Below are positions 33,582 through 43,318 of a stretch of DNA of 64,000 bases, piece by piece; the first letter of the stretch is position 1, and each line of letters starts with the position of its first letter. The position numbers were made by a program, and so were the translations under genes. This DNA comes from CAXBDP01 sp964598395. Its GTDB lineage: Bacteria > Bacteroidota > Bacteroidia > Cytophagales > Cyclobacteriaceae. The stretch covers positions 1-64,000 of the forward strand of contig CAZRBW010000004.1 in the NCBI GenBank assembly GCA_964598395.1, read 5' to 3'. The notes beneath the pieces were generated by a model. The model was not told the DNA's origin. It did not search any database and worked only from the letters and a program-made list of their open reading frames with translations.

Positions 33582-36500
33582 ATGTCAGAAGAAAGAACGA
33601 TTCGATTAAACAAAGCGGCAAGAGACCTCAATGTAGGATGGCAAACCTGTGTTGAATTTCTTGCCAAAAAAGGTTTTGTGATTGAATCAAATCCTAATGC
33701 GAAGGTAACTCAGGAGCAGTATAATCTGCTATCCAAAGAGTACGCCGATTCCGCAATGGAAAAGGAAGAAGCTTCGCATCTTACAATAGGTAAAAAGCAC
33801 AATGAAAATGTTGTGATAGATACCGCAGGAGATGAAGGAGAAAAGAGTAAAGAGGATGATAAAGAAATCTTTATTAAAAGTGTAGGACAATCAACAGAAG
33901 TTCCTGAAACTAAGCCAGCAAATACCCCTGCTGCTAGTTCTGCGGAAAAGAAAACTGAAGAGGCTCCAAAAGAAGAAGAAAAATCAACTACTAGAATTGA
34001 ATCTCCAAAACTGCCAGGAACAACGGTTATTGGTAAAATAGACCTTGACAAGCCAAAAGCTAAAACACCTTCAGCTGAAGTAGAAAAGCCGGCCGAGAAA
34101 CCTTCTGAGCCAAAAATTGAGGCTAAGAAAGAGGTAGCACCAGAAGCAAAACCAGTTGAAAAACCTGCTGCTGAAGCACCAGTGGCAAAGGTGGTTGAAA
34201 AACCAAAGGAGGAAGTTAAAGAAACTCCTAAGCAGCCTGTTGAAGCTAAAAAAGAGGAGCCTAAGGTAGAAAAACCAGCTGAAACGAAAGTGGAAGCCAA
34301 GAAAGAAGAGCCTAAAGCAGAAGTAAAACCTAAAAAGGAAGAGCCTAAGCCAGAAGCTAAAAAGGAGGCTCCTCAAAAATTAGAATTGAAACCTGAGGTA
34401 AAAGATGCCGAAAGCGAATCAGGCCCAGTTATTAGAGCTGAAGCTGAAAAACTTAGGGGATTGAACGTATTAGGGAAAATTGAACTCCCTGATAAAAATA
34501 AGAAGAAGAAAGTAACATCAAGTGATGCTGCTGGCGCAGAGAGACGTGGAAAGAAAAGAAGAAAGCGCAAGGTAGTAAACAAAGAAGTAGATGTTAAAAA
34601 GGATGGAGCTGCCGCTACTCCAAGAACTGCCAGTTCACCGGCAGGTCAAGGTTCGTCCGACACTAGGCCAAGAAGAGGCAAAGTAGCACCACAAACAGCA
34701 AGAAGGCCACAAAAGGAAGAGCCTTCTGATAAGGAAATCCAAGAGAAAATTAAGGCTACTTTAGCTCGCTTAAGTGGTAATACTAAAGGAGGATCTCCAT
34801 CCAGATCCAAATATAGAAGAGATAAACGATCTGCAGCTGCCGATGCTGAAGAGGAAAGAGCTAGATCAGAGCAGGATAACTTACAGACTTTAAAAGTTAC
34901 AGAATTTATTTCTGCAAACGACCTAGCATCATTAATGGATGTAAATGTAAATGACATAATTGCCAAGGGATTAGGCCTTGGAATGTTCATTTCGATCAAC
35001 CAAAGACTCGACGCAGAAAGCATAACTTTCCTTGCTGATGAATTTGGTTATTCAGTTGAATTTATCTCTACTGAAGATGAAGAATTAATTGATGTAGACG
35101 ATGATGAACCAGAAGATTTAGGGCCAAGAGCTCCTATTGTGACAATTATGGGTCACGTTGATCATGGTAAAACGTCACTTTTGGATTACATCCGTTCTTC
35201 AAAAGTAACTGCTGGAGAAGCGGGAGGTATTACTCAACACATCGGCGCCTATGATGTAACTACTGATGATGGTCGTCGAATAGCGTTCCTTGATACGCCA
35301 GGTCACGAAGCATTTACTGCTATGCGTGCTCGTGGTGCTAAAATTACGGATGTGGCAATTATCGTGGTAGCAGCCGATGACGCCGTAATGCCACAAACAA
35401 AAGAAGCAATCAACCACGCACAAGTTGCAGGTGTACCTATTGTAATTGCTATCAACAAAGTGGATAGACCAAATGCAAATCCTGAAAAGATAAAGGAGCA
35501 ACTTTCGGCTATCAACATATTGGTGGAAGATTGGGGTGGAAAATATCAGTGCCAGCATATCTCAGCCAAAACTGGACAAGGCATTGATGATCTTTTAGAA
35601 AAAGTGCTTCTTGAAGCAGAATTGCTTGAATTAAAAGCCAATCCTGACAAACTAGGTTCGGGTACTGTTGTGGAAGCTTCTCTAGACAAAGGAAAAGGGT
35701 ACGTATCTACTGTGATGGTACAAAATGGTTCTATGTCTGTTGGTGATGTTATTATAGCAGGCTCACATTATGGAAAAGTCAAAGCGATGTTCAACCATAA
35801 GGGTGAAAAAGTGAAGAAAGCTGGACCAGCTACTCCAGTATTGGTACTTGGCCTTGGTGGTGCTCCACAAGCTGGTGACAAATTCAACATTATGGGCAGT
35901 GAAAGAGAGGCTCGTGAAATTGCTAACAAGCGTGAGCAAATACAACGTGAGCAAAGTATGCGTACCAAGAAGCATATTACATTGGATGAAATTGGACGTC
36001 GTCTGGCGATTGGTTCATTCAAAGAGCTTAACTTGATTGTAAAAGGTGACGTGGATGGTTCCATCGAAGCACTTTCGGATTCATTGCTGAAACTTTCTAA
36101 TGAAGAAGTCAAAGTAAATATCATCCATAAAGGTGTTGGTCAGATTTCTGAATCAGATGTATTACTTGCTTCTGCATCAGATGCAATCATTATGGCCTTC
36201 CAAGTTCGTCCATCGGCATCTGCTAGGAAATTGGCAGAGCAGGAGGAAATCGAGATCAGAATGTTCTCTATCATCTACGATGCAATCAACGTAATTAAAG
36301 ATGCAATAGAAGGTATGCTTTCTCCTGATGTGGAAGAGGTAATTACTGGTACTGCTGAAATTAGAGAAGTATTCAAAATCTCTAAAGTAGGTACTGTTGC
36401 AGGTTGTATGGTTCAAGAAGGATTCATCAATCGTAAGAATAAAATCCGCTTGATTAGAGATGGTATTGTAATTTATACTGGTGATTTGGGTGCCTTGAAG

Positions 36501-36635
36501 CGATTCAAAGATGACGTGAACGAAGTGAAAAAAGGATACGAATGCGGTATGAGTATTCAAAACTTTAATAACCTAGAAGAAGGTGATTCTATTGAAGGCT
36601 TCACTATGAAGGAAACTAAAAGAAAGCTTAAATAA
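33582..36635 (+). CDS. infB: Translation initiation factor IF-2
   Basis: A 1017-residue GTPase that brings initiator tRNA to the 30S subunit. An N-terminal helical domain (MSEERTIRLNKAARDLN) is followed by a long low-complexity linker (about 60-330) of repeated Lys, Glu, Pro and Ala with units such as KKEEPK, then a basic region, an IF2-N domain (about 435-490) and the G domain starting IMGHVDHGKTSLL (about residue 520), with DTPGHEAF and NKVD. Domains II to IV complete it. The linker is long, as in other Bacteroidota. A hairpin after the gene should end the operon. One octamer copy falls in the conserved EAGGITQ switch region. Confidence 0.97.
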   Translation: MSEERTIRLNKAARDLNVGWQTCVEFLAKKGFVIESNPNAKVTQEQYNLLSKEYADSAMEKEEASHLTIGKKHNENVVIDTAGDEGEKSKEDDKEIFIKSVGQSTEVPETKPANTPAASSAEKKTEEAPKEEEKSTTRIESPKLPGTTVIGKIDLDKPKAKTPSAEVEKPAEKPSEPKIEAKKEVAPEAKPVEKPAAEAPVAKVVEKPKEEVKETPKQPVEAKKEEPKVEKPAETKVEAKKEEPKAEVKPKKEEPKPEAKKEAPQKLELKPEVKDAESESGPVIRAEAEKLRGLNVLGKIELPDKNKKKKVTSSDAAGAERRGKKRRKRKVVNKEVDVKKDGAAATPRTASSPAGQGSSDTRPRRGKVAPQTARRPQKEEPSDKEIQEKIKATLARLSGNTKGGSPSRSKYRRDKRSAAADAEEERARSEQDNLQTLKVTEFISANDLASLMDVNVNDIIAKGLGLGMFISINQRLDAESITFLADEFGYSVEFISTEDEELIDVDDDEPEDLGPRAPIVTIMGHVDHGKTSLLDYIRSSKVTAGEAGGITQHIGAYDVTTDDGRRIAFLDTPGHEAFTAMRARGAKITDVAIIVVAADDAVMPQTKEAINHAQVAGVPIVIAINKVDRPNANPEKIKEQLSAINILVEDWGGKYQCQHISAKTGQGIDDLLEKVLLEAELLELKANPDKLGSGTVVEASLDKGKGYVSTVMVQNGSMSVGDVIIAGSHYGKVKAMFNHKGEKVKKAGPATPVLVLGLGGAPQAGDKFNIMGSEREAREIANKREQIQREQSMRTKKHITLDEIGRRLAIGSFKELNLIVKGDVDGSIEALSDSLLKLSNEEVKVNIIHKGVGQISESDVLLASASDAIIMAFQVRPSASARKLAEQEEIEIRMFSIIYDAINVIKDAIEGMLSPDVEEVITGTAEIREVFKISKVGTVAGCMVQEGFINRKNKIRLIRDGIVIYTGDLGALKRFKDDVNEVKKGYECGMSIQNFNNLEEGDSIEGFTMKETKRKLK

Positions 36636-36657
36636 GCTTATTTCAAATATTGAACAT

Positions 36658-36696
36658 AAAAGTAGATTGGCTATTTCGTCAATCTACTTTTGTTTT
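36658..36696 (+). terminator. Terminator after infB
   Basis: A 12-bp stem, 36658-36669 with 36680-36691 (aaagtagattg.. / ..caatctacttt), 10-nt loop, followed by GTTTT. It lies just before the small membrane protein gene and should close the rimP-nusA-infB transcript. Confidence 0.8.
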
Positions 36697-36704
36697 ACGG
36701 CCAA

Positions 36705-36902
36705 ATGATTTCAGCACTACTTCAATTCTTGCTAATCTTAAATTACCTAAGCACCTTCCTTTTGGCAATGGGACTTGTTCGTCCTTGGTGGGTATTGTGG
36801 TTTATGGATCATATTAATCGGAATATGGTGATTAAAATTTACGGAAGTATTGCCATCTCCGGCTGGCTTATTTGGACTAGTCTAAGCTTTCTTGCAAAGT
36901 AG
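36705..36902 (+). CDS. Small two-span membrane protein
   Basis: A 65-residue protein with two hydrophobic segments (LLQFLLILNYLSTFLLAMGL and IYGSIAISGWLIWTSLSFL) around the short loop RPWWVLWFMDHINRNM. I recall similar small proteins near infB in other Bacteroidota but know no function. The ATG at 36705 lies nine bases after the infB terminator. The gene's end overlaps the end of the convergent methyltransferase gene by 21 bp. The coherent transmembrane pattern and the position support a real gene, but a chance reading frame cannot be excluded. Confidence 0.6.
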   Translation: MISALLQFLLILNYLSTFLLAMGLVRPWWVLWFMDHINRNMVIKIYGSIAISGWLIWTSLSFLAK

Positions 36903-38069
36903 AAATACAGGTTTTCTATCAAGCAGGGTTGTTGCAAATATGTAGATATCTCCTCCTTCTTTTATTTTAGTTCTTCTACGAACAGCGGCTACAGTTTCAG
37001 GAAAATTCCTTGTAGTAATATTTGCCTTACCATCAGGCAAAATTTCCCTGAGTTTGCGACTATGTGGCTGCTCAATACCAATAAGCTCAAAGCTACGTCC
37101 TGGGAAATCTTCAATAAAAGAAGCTGAGGTGTACAAATGGCTATTCGGATGCAGCTTTTTCAAATCATAACGAATAGCTATAGATCGAAATCCTCCCGCT
37201 TTCAATATGGCGGCATTGGGCTCATAGATATACCTATTAGGCATAGATAATCCAATGGCTGAGGCTGCCTCTTCTGTTTTTGAGAATGTAAAAGAGTTAA
37301 TTTCTGATTGACTTTTAATGTTTACCGCTTCAATAATCGGCTCTTTTAGCCAGCCCTTTTCCATCCATATTAGAAGTTCCTTACATTCATTTTCTACAGC
37401 AACAACCCAAATTTTCTTCACGCCATCCAACTTCATTATTGCAGCATTCACATCCAACATTGGAGCAGCTTTTAGTAAAATTTGCCTGCACTTTTTAAAT
37501 AATGCATTTTGAATTAAGGTAATGTCTGGCTGGCAATCCATCAACATAAACACCTTGTCCTTTTTATCATCTCTTCGAGCTGGATCTAAGTAAATTAGAT
37601 CAACATCAGATTGATAATCAGCAAGAAAATCTAAACCATCGTTCGAGTATACTTCAATATTATCTGCTCCTAAAACTCGGAAATTATGTTTGGCAATATC
37701 ACACAAATGTCCTTGTCGCTCAATAAATTGAACCTTCTCAAAATGCTTGCTGAAATAAAAACTATCGACTCCTGTACCTCCAGTCAAATCCACTAAGGTT
37801 TTCCCTGAAAACAATTGAGCTTTGAACATGGCTGTTAGCTCAGATGAGCATTGCTCCATTGAAATGGCGGGAGGAAAGATTATTCCTTCTGTCTTGAACC
37901 ATTCAGGCAATTTTTGTTTGGCCTTTTGCCGAGCAGCTATTTGTGCTACGGCTTCTTTTAAAGGAAAATCCTGCCCTACAGATGCCTTAAGCATCAGTTG
38001 AGCAGGATTTTCACTTTCATTATTTATAATAAAATCCTTTACATCTATTCTTTGTAATAGGTCAATCAA
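36882..38069 (-). CDS. Class I SAM methyltransferase with THUMP-like domain
   Basis: A 395-residue predicted methyltransferase. A helical N-terminal region is followed by a Rossmann domain with motif I LVDLTGGTGVDSFYFS (about residue 90) and motif IV LIYLDPARRD (about 160). The C-terminal part fits the THUMP-like domain found in this Bacteroidota family, which suggests an RNA substrate. The start appears to be TTG at 38069, overlapping the asd stop by four bases (TTGA); the next ATG would remove conserved N-terminal helices. It is therefore probably translated in coupling with asd. Two octamer copies lie inside, in opposite orientations, encoding KAGGF and FPPAI. Confidence 0.88.
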   Translation of the reverse strand: MIDLLQRIDVKDFIINNESENPAQLMLKASVGQDFPLKEAVAQIAARQKAKQKLPEWFKTEGIIFPPAISMEQCSSELTAMFKAQLFSGKTLVDLTGGTGVDSFYFSKHFEKVQFIERQGHLCDIAKHNFRVLGADNIEVYSNDGLDFLADYQSDVDLIYLDPARRDDKKDKVFMLMDCQPDITLIQNALFKKCRQILLKAAPMLDVNAAIMKLDGVKKIWVVAVENECKELLIWMEKGWLKEPIIEAVNIKSQSEINSFTFSKTEEAASAIGLSMPNRYIYEPNAAILKAGGFRSIAIRYDLKKLHPNSHLYTSASFIEDFPGRSFELIGIEQPHSRKLREILPDGKANITTRNFPETVAAVRRRTKIKEGGDIYIFATTLLDRKPVFLLCKKA

Positions 38070-39058
38070 AACGCTAATGAATGATCTACAAGATACTTGG
38101 CTATTTGCACAGCATTGGTTGCTGCACCTTTTCTTAAATTATCAGCCACTATCCACATATTCAATGTGTTTGGTTGTGATTCATCTCTACGAAGACGACC
38201 TACAAATACATCGTCTTTGCCTTGAGCCATATTTGGCATCGGGTATTCATTTTTTGATGGATTATCCACTATTGTGATTCCACTAGTTTCGCTCAAAAGC
38301 TTTCTTACTTCATCTAAATCAAAATCCTGATGAAACTCTACATTAACCGCCTCTGCATGTCCGCCAATTACTGGAATGCGCACAGTGGTAGATGTCAAGG
38401 CTATGGAATCATCACCCATAATCTTCTTTGTTTCATTTACCATTTTCATTTCCTCTTTAGTGTAGCCATTTTCCAAAAACACATCGATATGAGGTATCAC
38501 ATTCAAATCAATCGGATGTGGATATACTTTGTTTCCCTCTCGGCCAGCTCTCTCGTCCATTAGCTGATCTACGGCTTCTTTGCCAGTGCCAGTTACAGAT
38601 TGATAAGTACTCACGACCACTCTCTTGACGCCATATTTTTTGTGTAGCGGATTCAATGCCAAGACCATTTGGATAGTAGAACAATTCGGATTGGCTATAA
38701 TGCGATCATCAATTCTTAGCGTTGAGGCATTGATTTCAGGCACAATCAACTTATGACGAGGGCTCATTCTCCAAGCAGAGGAATTATCCACTACAATGGT
38801 TCCTGCTTCTTCAAAAAGTGGGGCAAACTGTAAGGAAACACTACCTCCCGCCGAAAATATTGCAATGTTAGGTTTTCGAGAAATAGCTTCTTCCATAGAA
38901 ATAATGCTATGATCAACACCTTTGTAGTTTAGCTTTTTACCTACCGAACGTGCCGATGCTACAAGCATCAATTCATCATATTGAAAATTGTGCTCTGCCA
39001 AAACGGTCAGAATCTCTTGGCCAACTAAACCTGTGGCACCAACAATTGCTAATTTCAT
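38066..39058 (-). CDS. asd: Aspartate-semialdehyde dehydrogenase
   Basis: A 330-residue enzyme of the aspartate family pathway, reducing aspartyl phosphate to the semialdehyde on the route to lysine, diaminopimelate, threonine and methionine. It shows the nucleotide motif GATGLVGQE at the N-terminus, the catalytic Cys in IANPNCSTIQM (about residue 127) and the active-site His in PVIGGHAEAVNVEF. The length is typical. No promoter is evident in the 153 bp upstream. One octamer copy encodes the SAGGSVS stretch, part of a conserved loop. Confidence 0.96.
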   Translation of the reverse strand: MKLAIVGATGLVGQEILTVLAEHNFQYDELMLVASARSVGKKLNYKGVDHSIISMEEAISRKPNIAIFSAGGSVSLQFAPLFEEAGTIVVDNSSAWRMSPRHKLIVPEINASTLRIDDRIIANPNCSTIQMVLALNPLHKKYGVKRVVVSTYQSVTGTGKEAVDQLMDERAGREGNKVYPHPIDLNVIPHIDVFLENGYTKEEMKMVNETKKIMGDDSIALTSTTVRIPVIGGHAEAVNVEFHQDFDLDEVRKLLSETSGITIVDNPSKNEYPMPNMAQGKDDVFVGRLRRDESQPNTLNMWIVADNLRKGAATNAVQIAKYLVDHSLAF

Positions 39059-39211
39059 TAAATTTTAATTTTGAATAAATAAGATGACCTAATTGCAATG
39101 CACAAAATTGATAGAATTTGGCTGCAATTCAAACCGAAATAAGAATCATATCGACGTTAAGTCTGAATTCTGACTAATAAAGTCAATACTTTATGAAAAA
39201 GTTGGAGGATA

Positions 39212-40369
39212 TTAAAAATACTTAGCTGTAGAATTTAGGTAACGCTCTGGAAATTCTCCACTTGCAGCTTTTTCATAATCTGCATGACTGCACGGAATTA
39301 TACTTTTATTAGGGAATGGCCGCTGCAAATCGTTGGACACCTCCATCCACCATTTATCGGTAAACTTGCTTTTGTAAAACACCAACCCATCCTTTTCGCG
39401 TGGCATTTCCACCGTGAATTTCACATAATCACTGCCTTTGAAATCACTTTCATTTCGGCGATGATAGAATCCTTCCACGAAATACCAAATCATAGTAGCC
39501 ACCACAGAGGCAGTTTGCATGTGGGCATTATCTAGATCGGGGTTGTATTCGTAAAATCCTGCTGAGCTCAGTTTGTTATTGAGACCTGCATACCAACAAA
39601 TTTGACAGGCTTCTTCTCCAGTGAGTCCAAATGGCTGTGCATTAGCATTGCCAGGCGCATCTCCGATTCGCACCGCCGAAATATCGAAACTGATCAAATC
39701 TGCATCTCTGATAAATGGCTCTGTTTCACGAACATTAGATCGAACTTGACCAAGGCGGATCATATCAAAATATAATTTCTCCATCACCTCTAGCGATTCC
39801 TCAGAAGTAAGATAGCTCTGATGTCCAATTTGTGTGTAATGAAGCAAGAAGTTCGGGTTGTGAAGCAATATTTTGTTGATATGGCCTTTAGATGGCCCTT
39901 GACTTTCGTCAAACTCCAAATCTAAAAAAGCATCGACATTTACCATTGTTACAAGTTTACCAATTTCTTCATATGCTTGAAATTGGGCGACATCTATGTC
40001 ATGCGAACCGCCAATTATTAAAGGCAATACATTTTCACTCAACAATACTCTGCAAATCTCTTTCACGCGAAAGCCAGTATCCTCCACATTTCTACCGGAA
40101 ACAAGGTTACCTAAATCGATAATTCTATACTTTCCATGTCCCTTTTTGAGACGATATAGTTTTTTACGAATTTCATCTGCCGCTCTACAAACCCCCTCAT
40201 TATTTATTGTTCCACGATTTTCGGTGATACCAAGTATCGCAATATCCATATCCTTAATGTCTGGAAACTCGAAACCATGAACGTGGATATTCTCATAAAA
40301 TGAATGAAAATCATCAATCTCCTGATAAAGGCTTTCATCTACTGGTGTAAAGAATATTTTAAGATTCAT
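39212..40369 (-). CDS. Arginase/formimidoylglutamase-fold protein with one metal site lost
   Basis: A 385-residue member of the ureohydrolase (arginase, agmatinase, formimidoylglutamase) superfamily. Manganese-site motifs can be aligned: GGSHD at 120-124 keeps His123; the usual DAHxD is DAFLD at 146-150, keeping Asp146 and Asp150 but with Phe148 for His; the usual SFDxD is SFDIS at 227-231, keeping Asp229 but with Ser231 for Asp. The four ligands expected for Mn-A are present and the two specific to Mn-B are gone. A usual two-metal hydrolase seems unlikely. Such proteins occur near topA and gliding genes in other Bacteroidota, as I recall. It stands alone here. Confidence 0.85.
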   Translation of the reverse strand: MNLKIFFTPVDESLYQEIDDFHSFYENIHVHGFEFPDIKDMDIAILGITENRGTINNEGVCRAADEIRKKLYRLKKGHGKYRIIDLGNLVSGRNVEDTGFRVKEICRVLLSENVLPLIIGGSHDIDVAQFQAYEEIGKLVTMVNVDAFLDLEFDESQGPSKGHINKILLHNPNFLLHYTQIGHQSYLTSEESLEVMEKLYFDMIRLGQVRSNVRETEPFIRDADLISFDISAVRIGDAPGNANAQPFGLTGEEACQICWYAGLNNKLSSAGFYEYNPDLDNAHMQTASVVATMIWYFVEGFYHRRNESDFKGSDYVKFTVEMPREKDGLVFYKSKFTDKWWMEVSNDLQRPFPNKSIIPCSHADYEKAASGEFPERYLNSTAKYF

Positions 40370-40519
40370 GCTCCTACTCTATTTATTTGATGCATTTCGC
40401 CAATACTGATTTAACATTTCAATCGAAATTCCAGCATTTGGGTAAATGACTAAATGAAGGTTTGAAATTGAGGAAAAATAATGAAGAATCAATCAAAATT
40501 AAAAAATGATTGAAATTGG

Positions 40520-41149
40520 CTAAGAAAGTAATTGATTGGCATAGGCAAATTTGATCAAGCCTACAATGGAATTCGTTTTCGTTTTGCGGAAAATGTTCTT
40601 ACGGTGAGTTTCAACTGTTCGCTCAGAAATAAACAGCCTTTCAGCAATAACCTTATTAGGACATTCCTGCGCAATAAGTGCCAAGATTTCACGCTCACGA
40701 CTGGTTAATAGCTGAGGCCCATCTGGCTTTGATAAATCTTGCATTAACAAACCTGTGATATCTTCACTCACATATCGCTTGCCATCCCTTACCTTATACA
40801 AAGCTTTGATTAAATCTTCGTTAGTCGAGCCTTTCAGGATATAGCACTCTACGCCTTCCTTAAGCACATCTTTTACCAAATGAGGCTCATCATGCATGCT
40901 AAGTACCACGATTTTGAGATATGGATATCTGCTTTTGGCTTCTTTTATTAGCTGTAGCCCTGACATATCCGGGAGGTTGAGATCGGAAACCATGATATCG
41001 AATGAGCCTCTGCTTAGGAAAACCAACGCCTCTGCTGCTCTGCTAGCAACGGCTTTTACTTGGAATTGCTCTTCTCCCTGTAATAAGGCTTTTACACCCT
41101 CCTGCATTATTGGGTGATCATCTACAAGTATCAGCTTGAGTGGCTCCAT
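40520..41149 (-). CDS. NarL/FixJ-type response regulator
   Basis: A 209-residue DNA-binding regulator. The receiver domain has the acidic pair in LILVDDHPIM, the phosphoacceptor Asp in MVSDLNLPDMSG (about residue 56) and the Lys in CYILKGS. The LuxR-type helix-turn-helix is at the C-terminus (LTSREREILALIAQ, then ISERTVETHRKNIFRK). I start it at ATG 41149 (MEPLKL). An upstream ATG in frame adds 43 residues without homology. The TPR histidine kinase gene lies just upstream on the same strand and is the obvious partner. Confidence 0.94.
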   Translation of the reverse strand: MEPLKLILVDDHPIMQEGVKALLQGEEQFQVKAVASRAAEALVFLSRGSFDIMVSDLNLPDMSGLQLIKEAKSRYPYLKIVVLSMHDEPHLVKDVLKEGVECYILKGSTNEDLIKALYKVRDGKRYVSEDITGLLMQDLSKPDGPQLLTSREREILALIAQECPNKVIAERLFISERTVETHRKNIFRKTKTNSIVGLIKFAYANQLLS

Positions 41150-41323
41150 AGTCTTCAACCGAAATATTTTCTGAAAATAACGGAGAAGATTTTTAGGAAC
41201 AACAATATGAGCCGGCATTTTTAAACTGAATTTACTTTTTGTAATAAACAGTCTAAAAGTATAAACCATAAATCTCACAAACTATCCCATGGCGAAGGTA
41301 ATCAACTAAGTGTCAGTGGGTAT

Positions 41324-43276
41324 TTATGCAGCGATTACTTCTTCCGATTTAGCTACCAATGGAACATTGATTATGTAAGTGCTGCCACCAAGTCCGGGCG
41401 ATGAATCTATTTCAATTTCTCCTTTGATCAAATTCAATCTAGAACGGATGTTCTTCCAGCCATTACCTTCACTTTGCTCCAGCTTACTCACATCGAAGCC
41501 TAGTCCATTATCCTCAATAGTGACAACAAGCTCATCGTCGTGCCGTACAAACTGTACATCCACTTGACTGGCTTGTGCATATTTCACGATGTTGTTCATT
41601 ATCTCTTGCACAATTCTGTAAAGAGAAATTTCTTTCAAATCACTCAGTTTTTCATCGAGATCGTAGGCATGCACTTGAAAGTACACTTTTCCGCTATTGT
41701 TGAATCGCTCTGCCAATTGTTCCACAGCAGACACAAGTCCTTTTTTCACTAGCACGGTTGGCATTAGGTTGAAAGCAATATTGCGAACTTCGCCATACAT
41801 TTCGTTGATAATGTTGACAGAGCTATCGAACATTGCTTGTCGATCTTCGATGGTTATTGGCTTTGGATTATTAGCATCCAATCGGTTTATGTTCAATTTG
41901 AGGGCGGAGATTAATTGGCCGAATCCATCATGAAGGTCTTCTGCAAAACGCTTCCTTTCTATTTCTTGTGATGAAATTACCGCCAATAATTGCTCTTCTT
42001 TTAGGCGTACTTTCACCTTTTCCAATTCCTCCCGCTGTTTTGCATGGCGGCGGCTTTGCCAAAGCATTCCAAATAGTATAAGCAATACCAAACTAGCCCC
42101 CAATCCTGCTTGCACTACTCTATTTCGCTGGATAGTAAGTTCTTTTAATTCGCGATCTGCTTCTAATACAAGAATTTGATTTTCCTTTTTCTCATTCTCA
42201 TACAGAGCCTCCATTTCAGCAATTTTTTCAAGATTTTCTTCGCTTATAATTTCTTGATTTAGAATGTTAGATTCTTCTTTCAAGTCGTAGGCAAGCTGAT
42301 AATTGCCTAAATTATAATTGGCCTTTGCCTGGTTATTTAGAGCTTTTACTTCAAAATATTTATCTGACACTTCTCTACTCAGATCGAGCACTTTTTGCGA
42401 ATAAGTGAACGTCTGCAAATCTTGGCCGGAGTTTAGATATGAAACAGCCATATTGAAGTTGACTTCCAGTGCAAGCCGTGGGTTATCCAATTCCTCACTT
42501 ATAGCAAGGGCTTTTAAAAGATAGGTACGTGCTTGCTCATTGTAACCCTGATCTAAATAAATAGCGCCTACATTTATGGCATTATTGGCCATACCGAGGA
42601 GGTTTCCTCGTTGCTCGAATATCTCGAAAGCAAGATTCAAATTCTCAGCAGCCTGCTCATATTTTCCTGCTGCGGTCAGAATAGACCCAAAATTTTGATA
42701 TGCACTCGCCAACTCCATAGTGTCGCCAGACAGTTTGCTATACTCCACGTATTTCTCCATCGCTGGAATGGCCTCCTCAATCCTGTCTTGATAATAATAA
42801 ACCGAACCAATCATATTTTGCACAATTGCCATCCCTTTGTAGTCTTTGGTTTGGTCAAAAACTCGGGCAGCTTCCAATGAAAATTCAATGGTTTTGTCAT
42901 AATTGCCAAGATTGCGATGTGCCATTCCAATATTTAATAGATTTTTGGCTAATGCATTCTCATTGTTCAATTCTCTATTAATTTCTGCAGCCTTTTGGTA
43001 ATAAAATATTGCGCTATCAATGGCTGATTTTCTAAACTGCAAGCTGCCTAAAAAATTATACGCATCTGCTTTATGTTGCTCGCTACCTTCCTTTTCAGCC
43101 CTATCTCGCAGCTGGTACATTTCTGGCTCCAACTCTTGCCATTTGGCCGTCAAGTTTTCTCGCAAATAAATAACTAGCTCATCCATTGATTTTTCTTGAG
43201 AATGAGAAGCTAAAGGTGATACCAAAAAAATGGTAATCATAAATAGCAAATACTGTGGCAGAATATAGGATTTCAT
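41324..43276 (-). CDS. TPR-containing sensor histidine kinase (HisKA_3)
   Basis: A 650-residue sensor kinase. A signal peptide (about 1-26) leads to a periplasmic region of about seven tetratricopeptide repeats (residues 65-365) and a coiled coil, then one membrane span (about 387-406) and the cytoplasmic kinase. The phosphoacceptor His is in FAEDLHDGFGQL, in the NarX/ComP-type HisKA_3 context, and the ATPase domain has EIMNNIVKYA and EDNGLGFD. A protein or peptide ligand bound by the TPRs is plausible. It precedes the NarL-type regulator gene on the same strand with a 174-bp gap. One octamer copy encodes KQREELEK. Confidence 0.94.
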   Translation of the reverse strand: MKSYILPQYLLFMITIFLVSPLASHSQEKSMDELVIYLRENLTAKWQELEPEMYQLRDRAEKEGSEQHKADAYNFLGSLQFRKSAIDSAIFYYQKAAEINRELNNENALAKNLLNIGMAHRNLGNYDKTIEFSLEAARVFDQTKDYKGMAIVQNMIGSVYYYQDRIEEAIPAMEKYVEYSKLSGDTMELASAYQNFGSILTAAGKYEQAAENLNLAFEIFEQRGNLLGMANNAINVGAIYLDQGYNEQARTYLLKALAISEELDNPRLALEVNFNMAVSYLNSGQDLQTFTYSQKVLDLSREVSDKYFEVKALNNQAKANYNLGNYQLAYDLKEESNILNQEIISEENLEKIAEMEALYENEKKENQILVLEADRELKELTIQRNRVVQAGLGASLVLLILFGMLWQSRRHAKQREELEKVKVRLKEEQLLAVISSQEIERKRFAEDLHDGFGQLISALKLNINRLDANNPKPITIEDRQAMFDSSVNIINEMYGEVRNIAFNLMPTVLVKKGLVSAVEQLAERFNNSGKVYFQVHAYDLDEKLSDLKEISLYRIVQEIMNNIVKYAQASQVDVQFVRHDDELVVTIEDNGLGFDVSKLEQSEGNGWKNIRSRLNLIKGEIEIDSSPGLGGSTYIINVPLVAKSEEVIAA

Positions 43277-43318
43277 CTCGGTTTGATTTTCAAGATTTTA
43301 GGTGTAGAGAACTATGGA

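Noticed and set aside
33710..34376. Long antisense open frames opposite the infB linker
   Set aside because: They arise from the repetitive Lys/Glu/Pro codons of the linker and encode low-complexity sequence.
34000..34400. Repeats in infB as a possible CRISPR or tandem-repeat array
   Set aside because: They are imperfect codon repeats within a known low-complexity protein linker.
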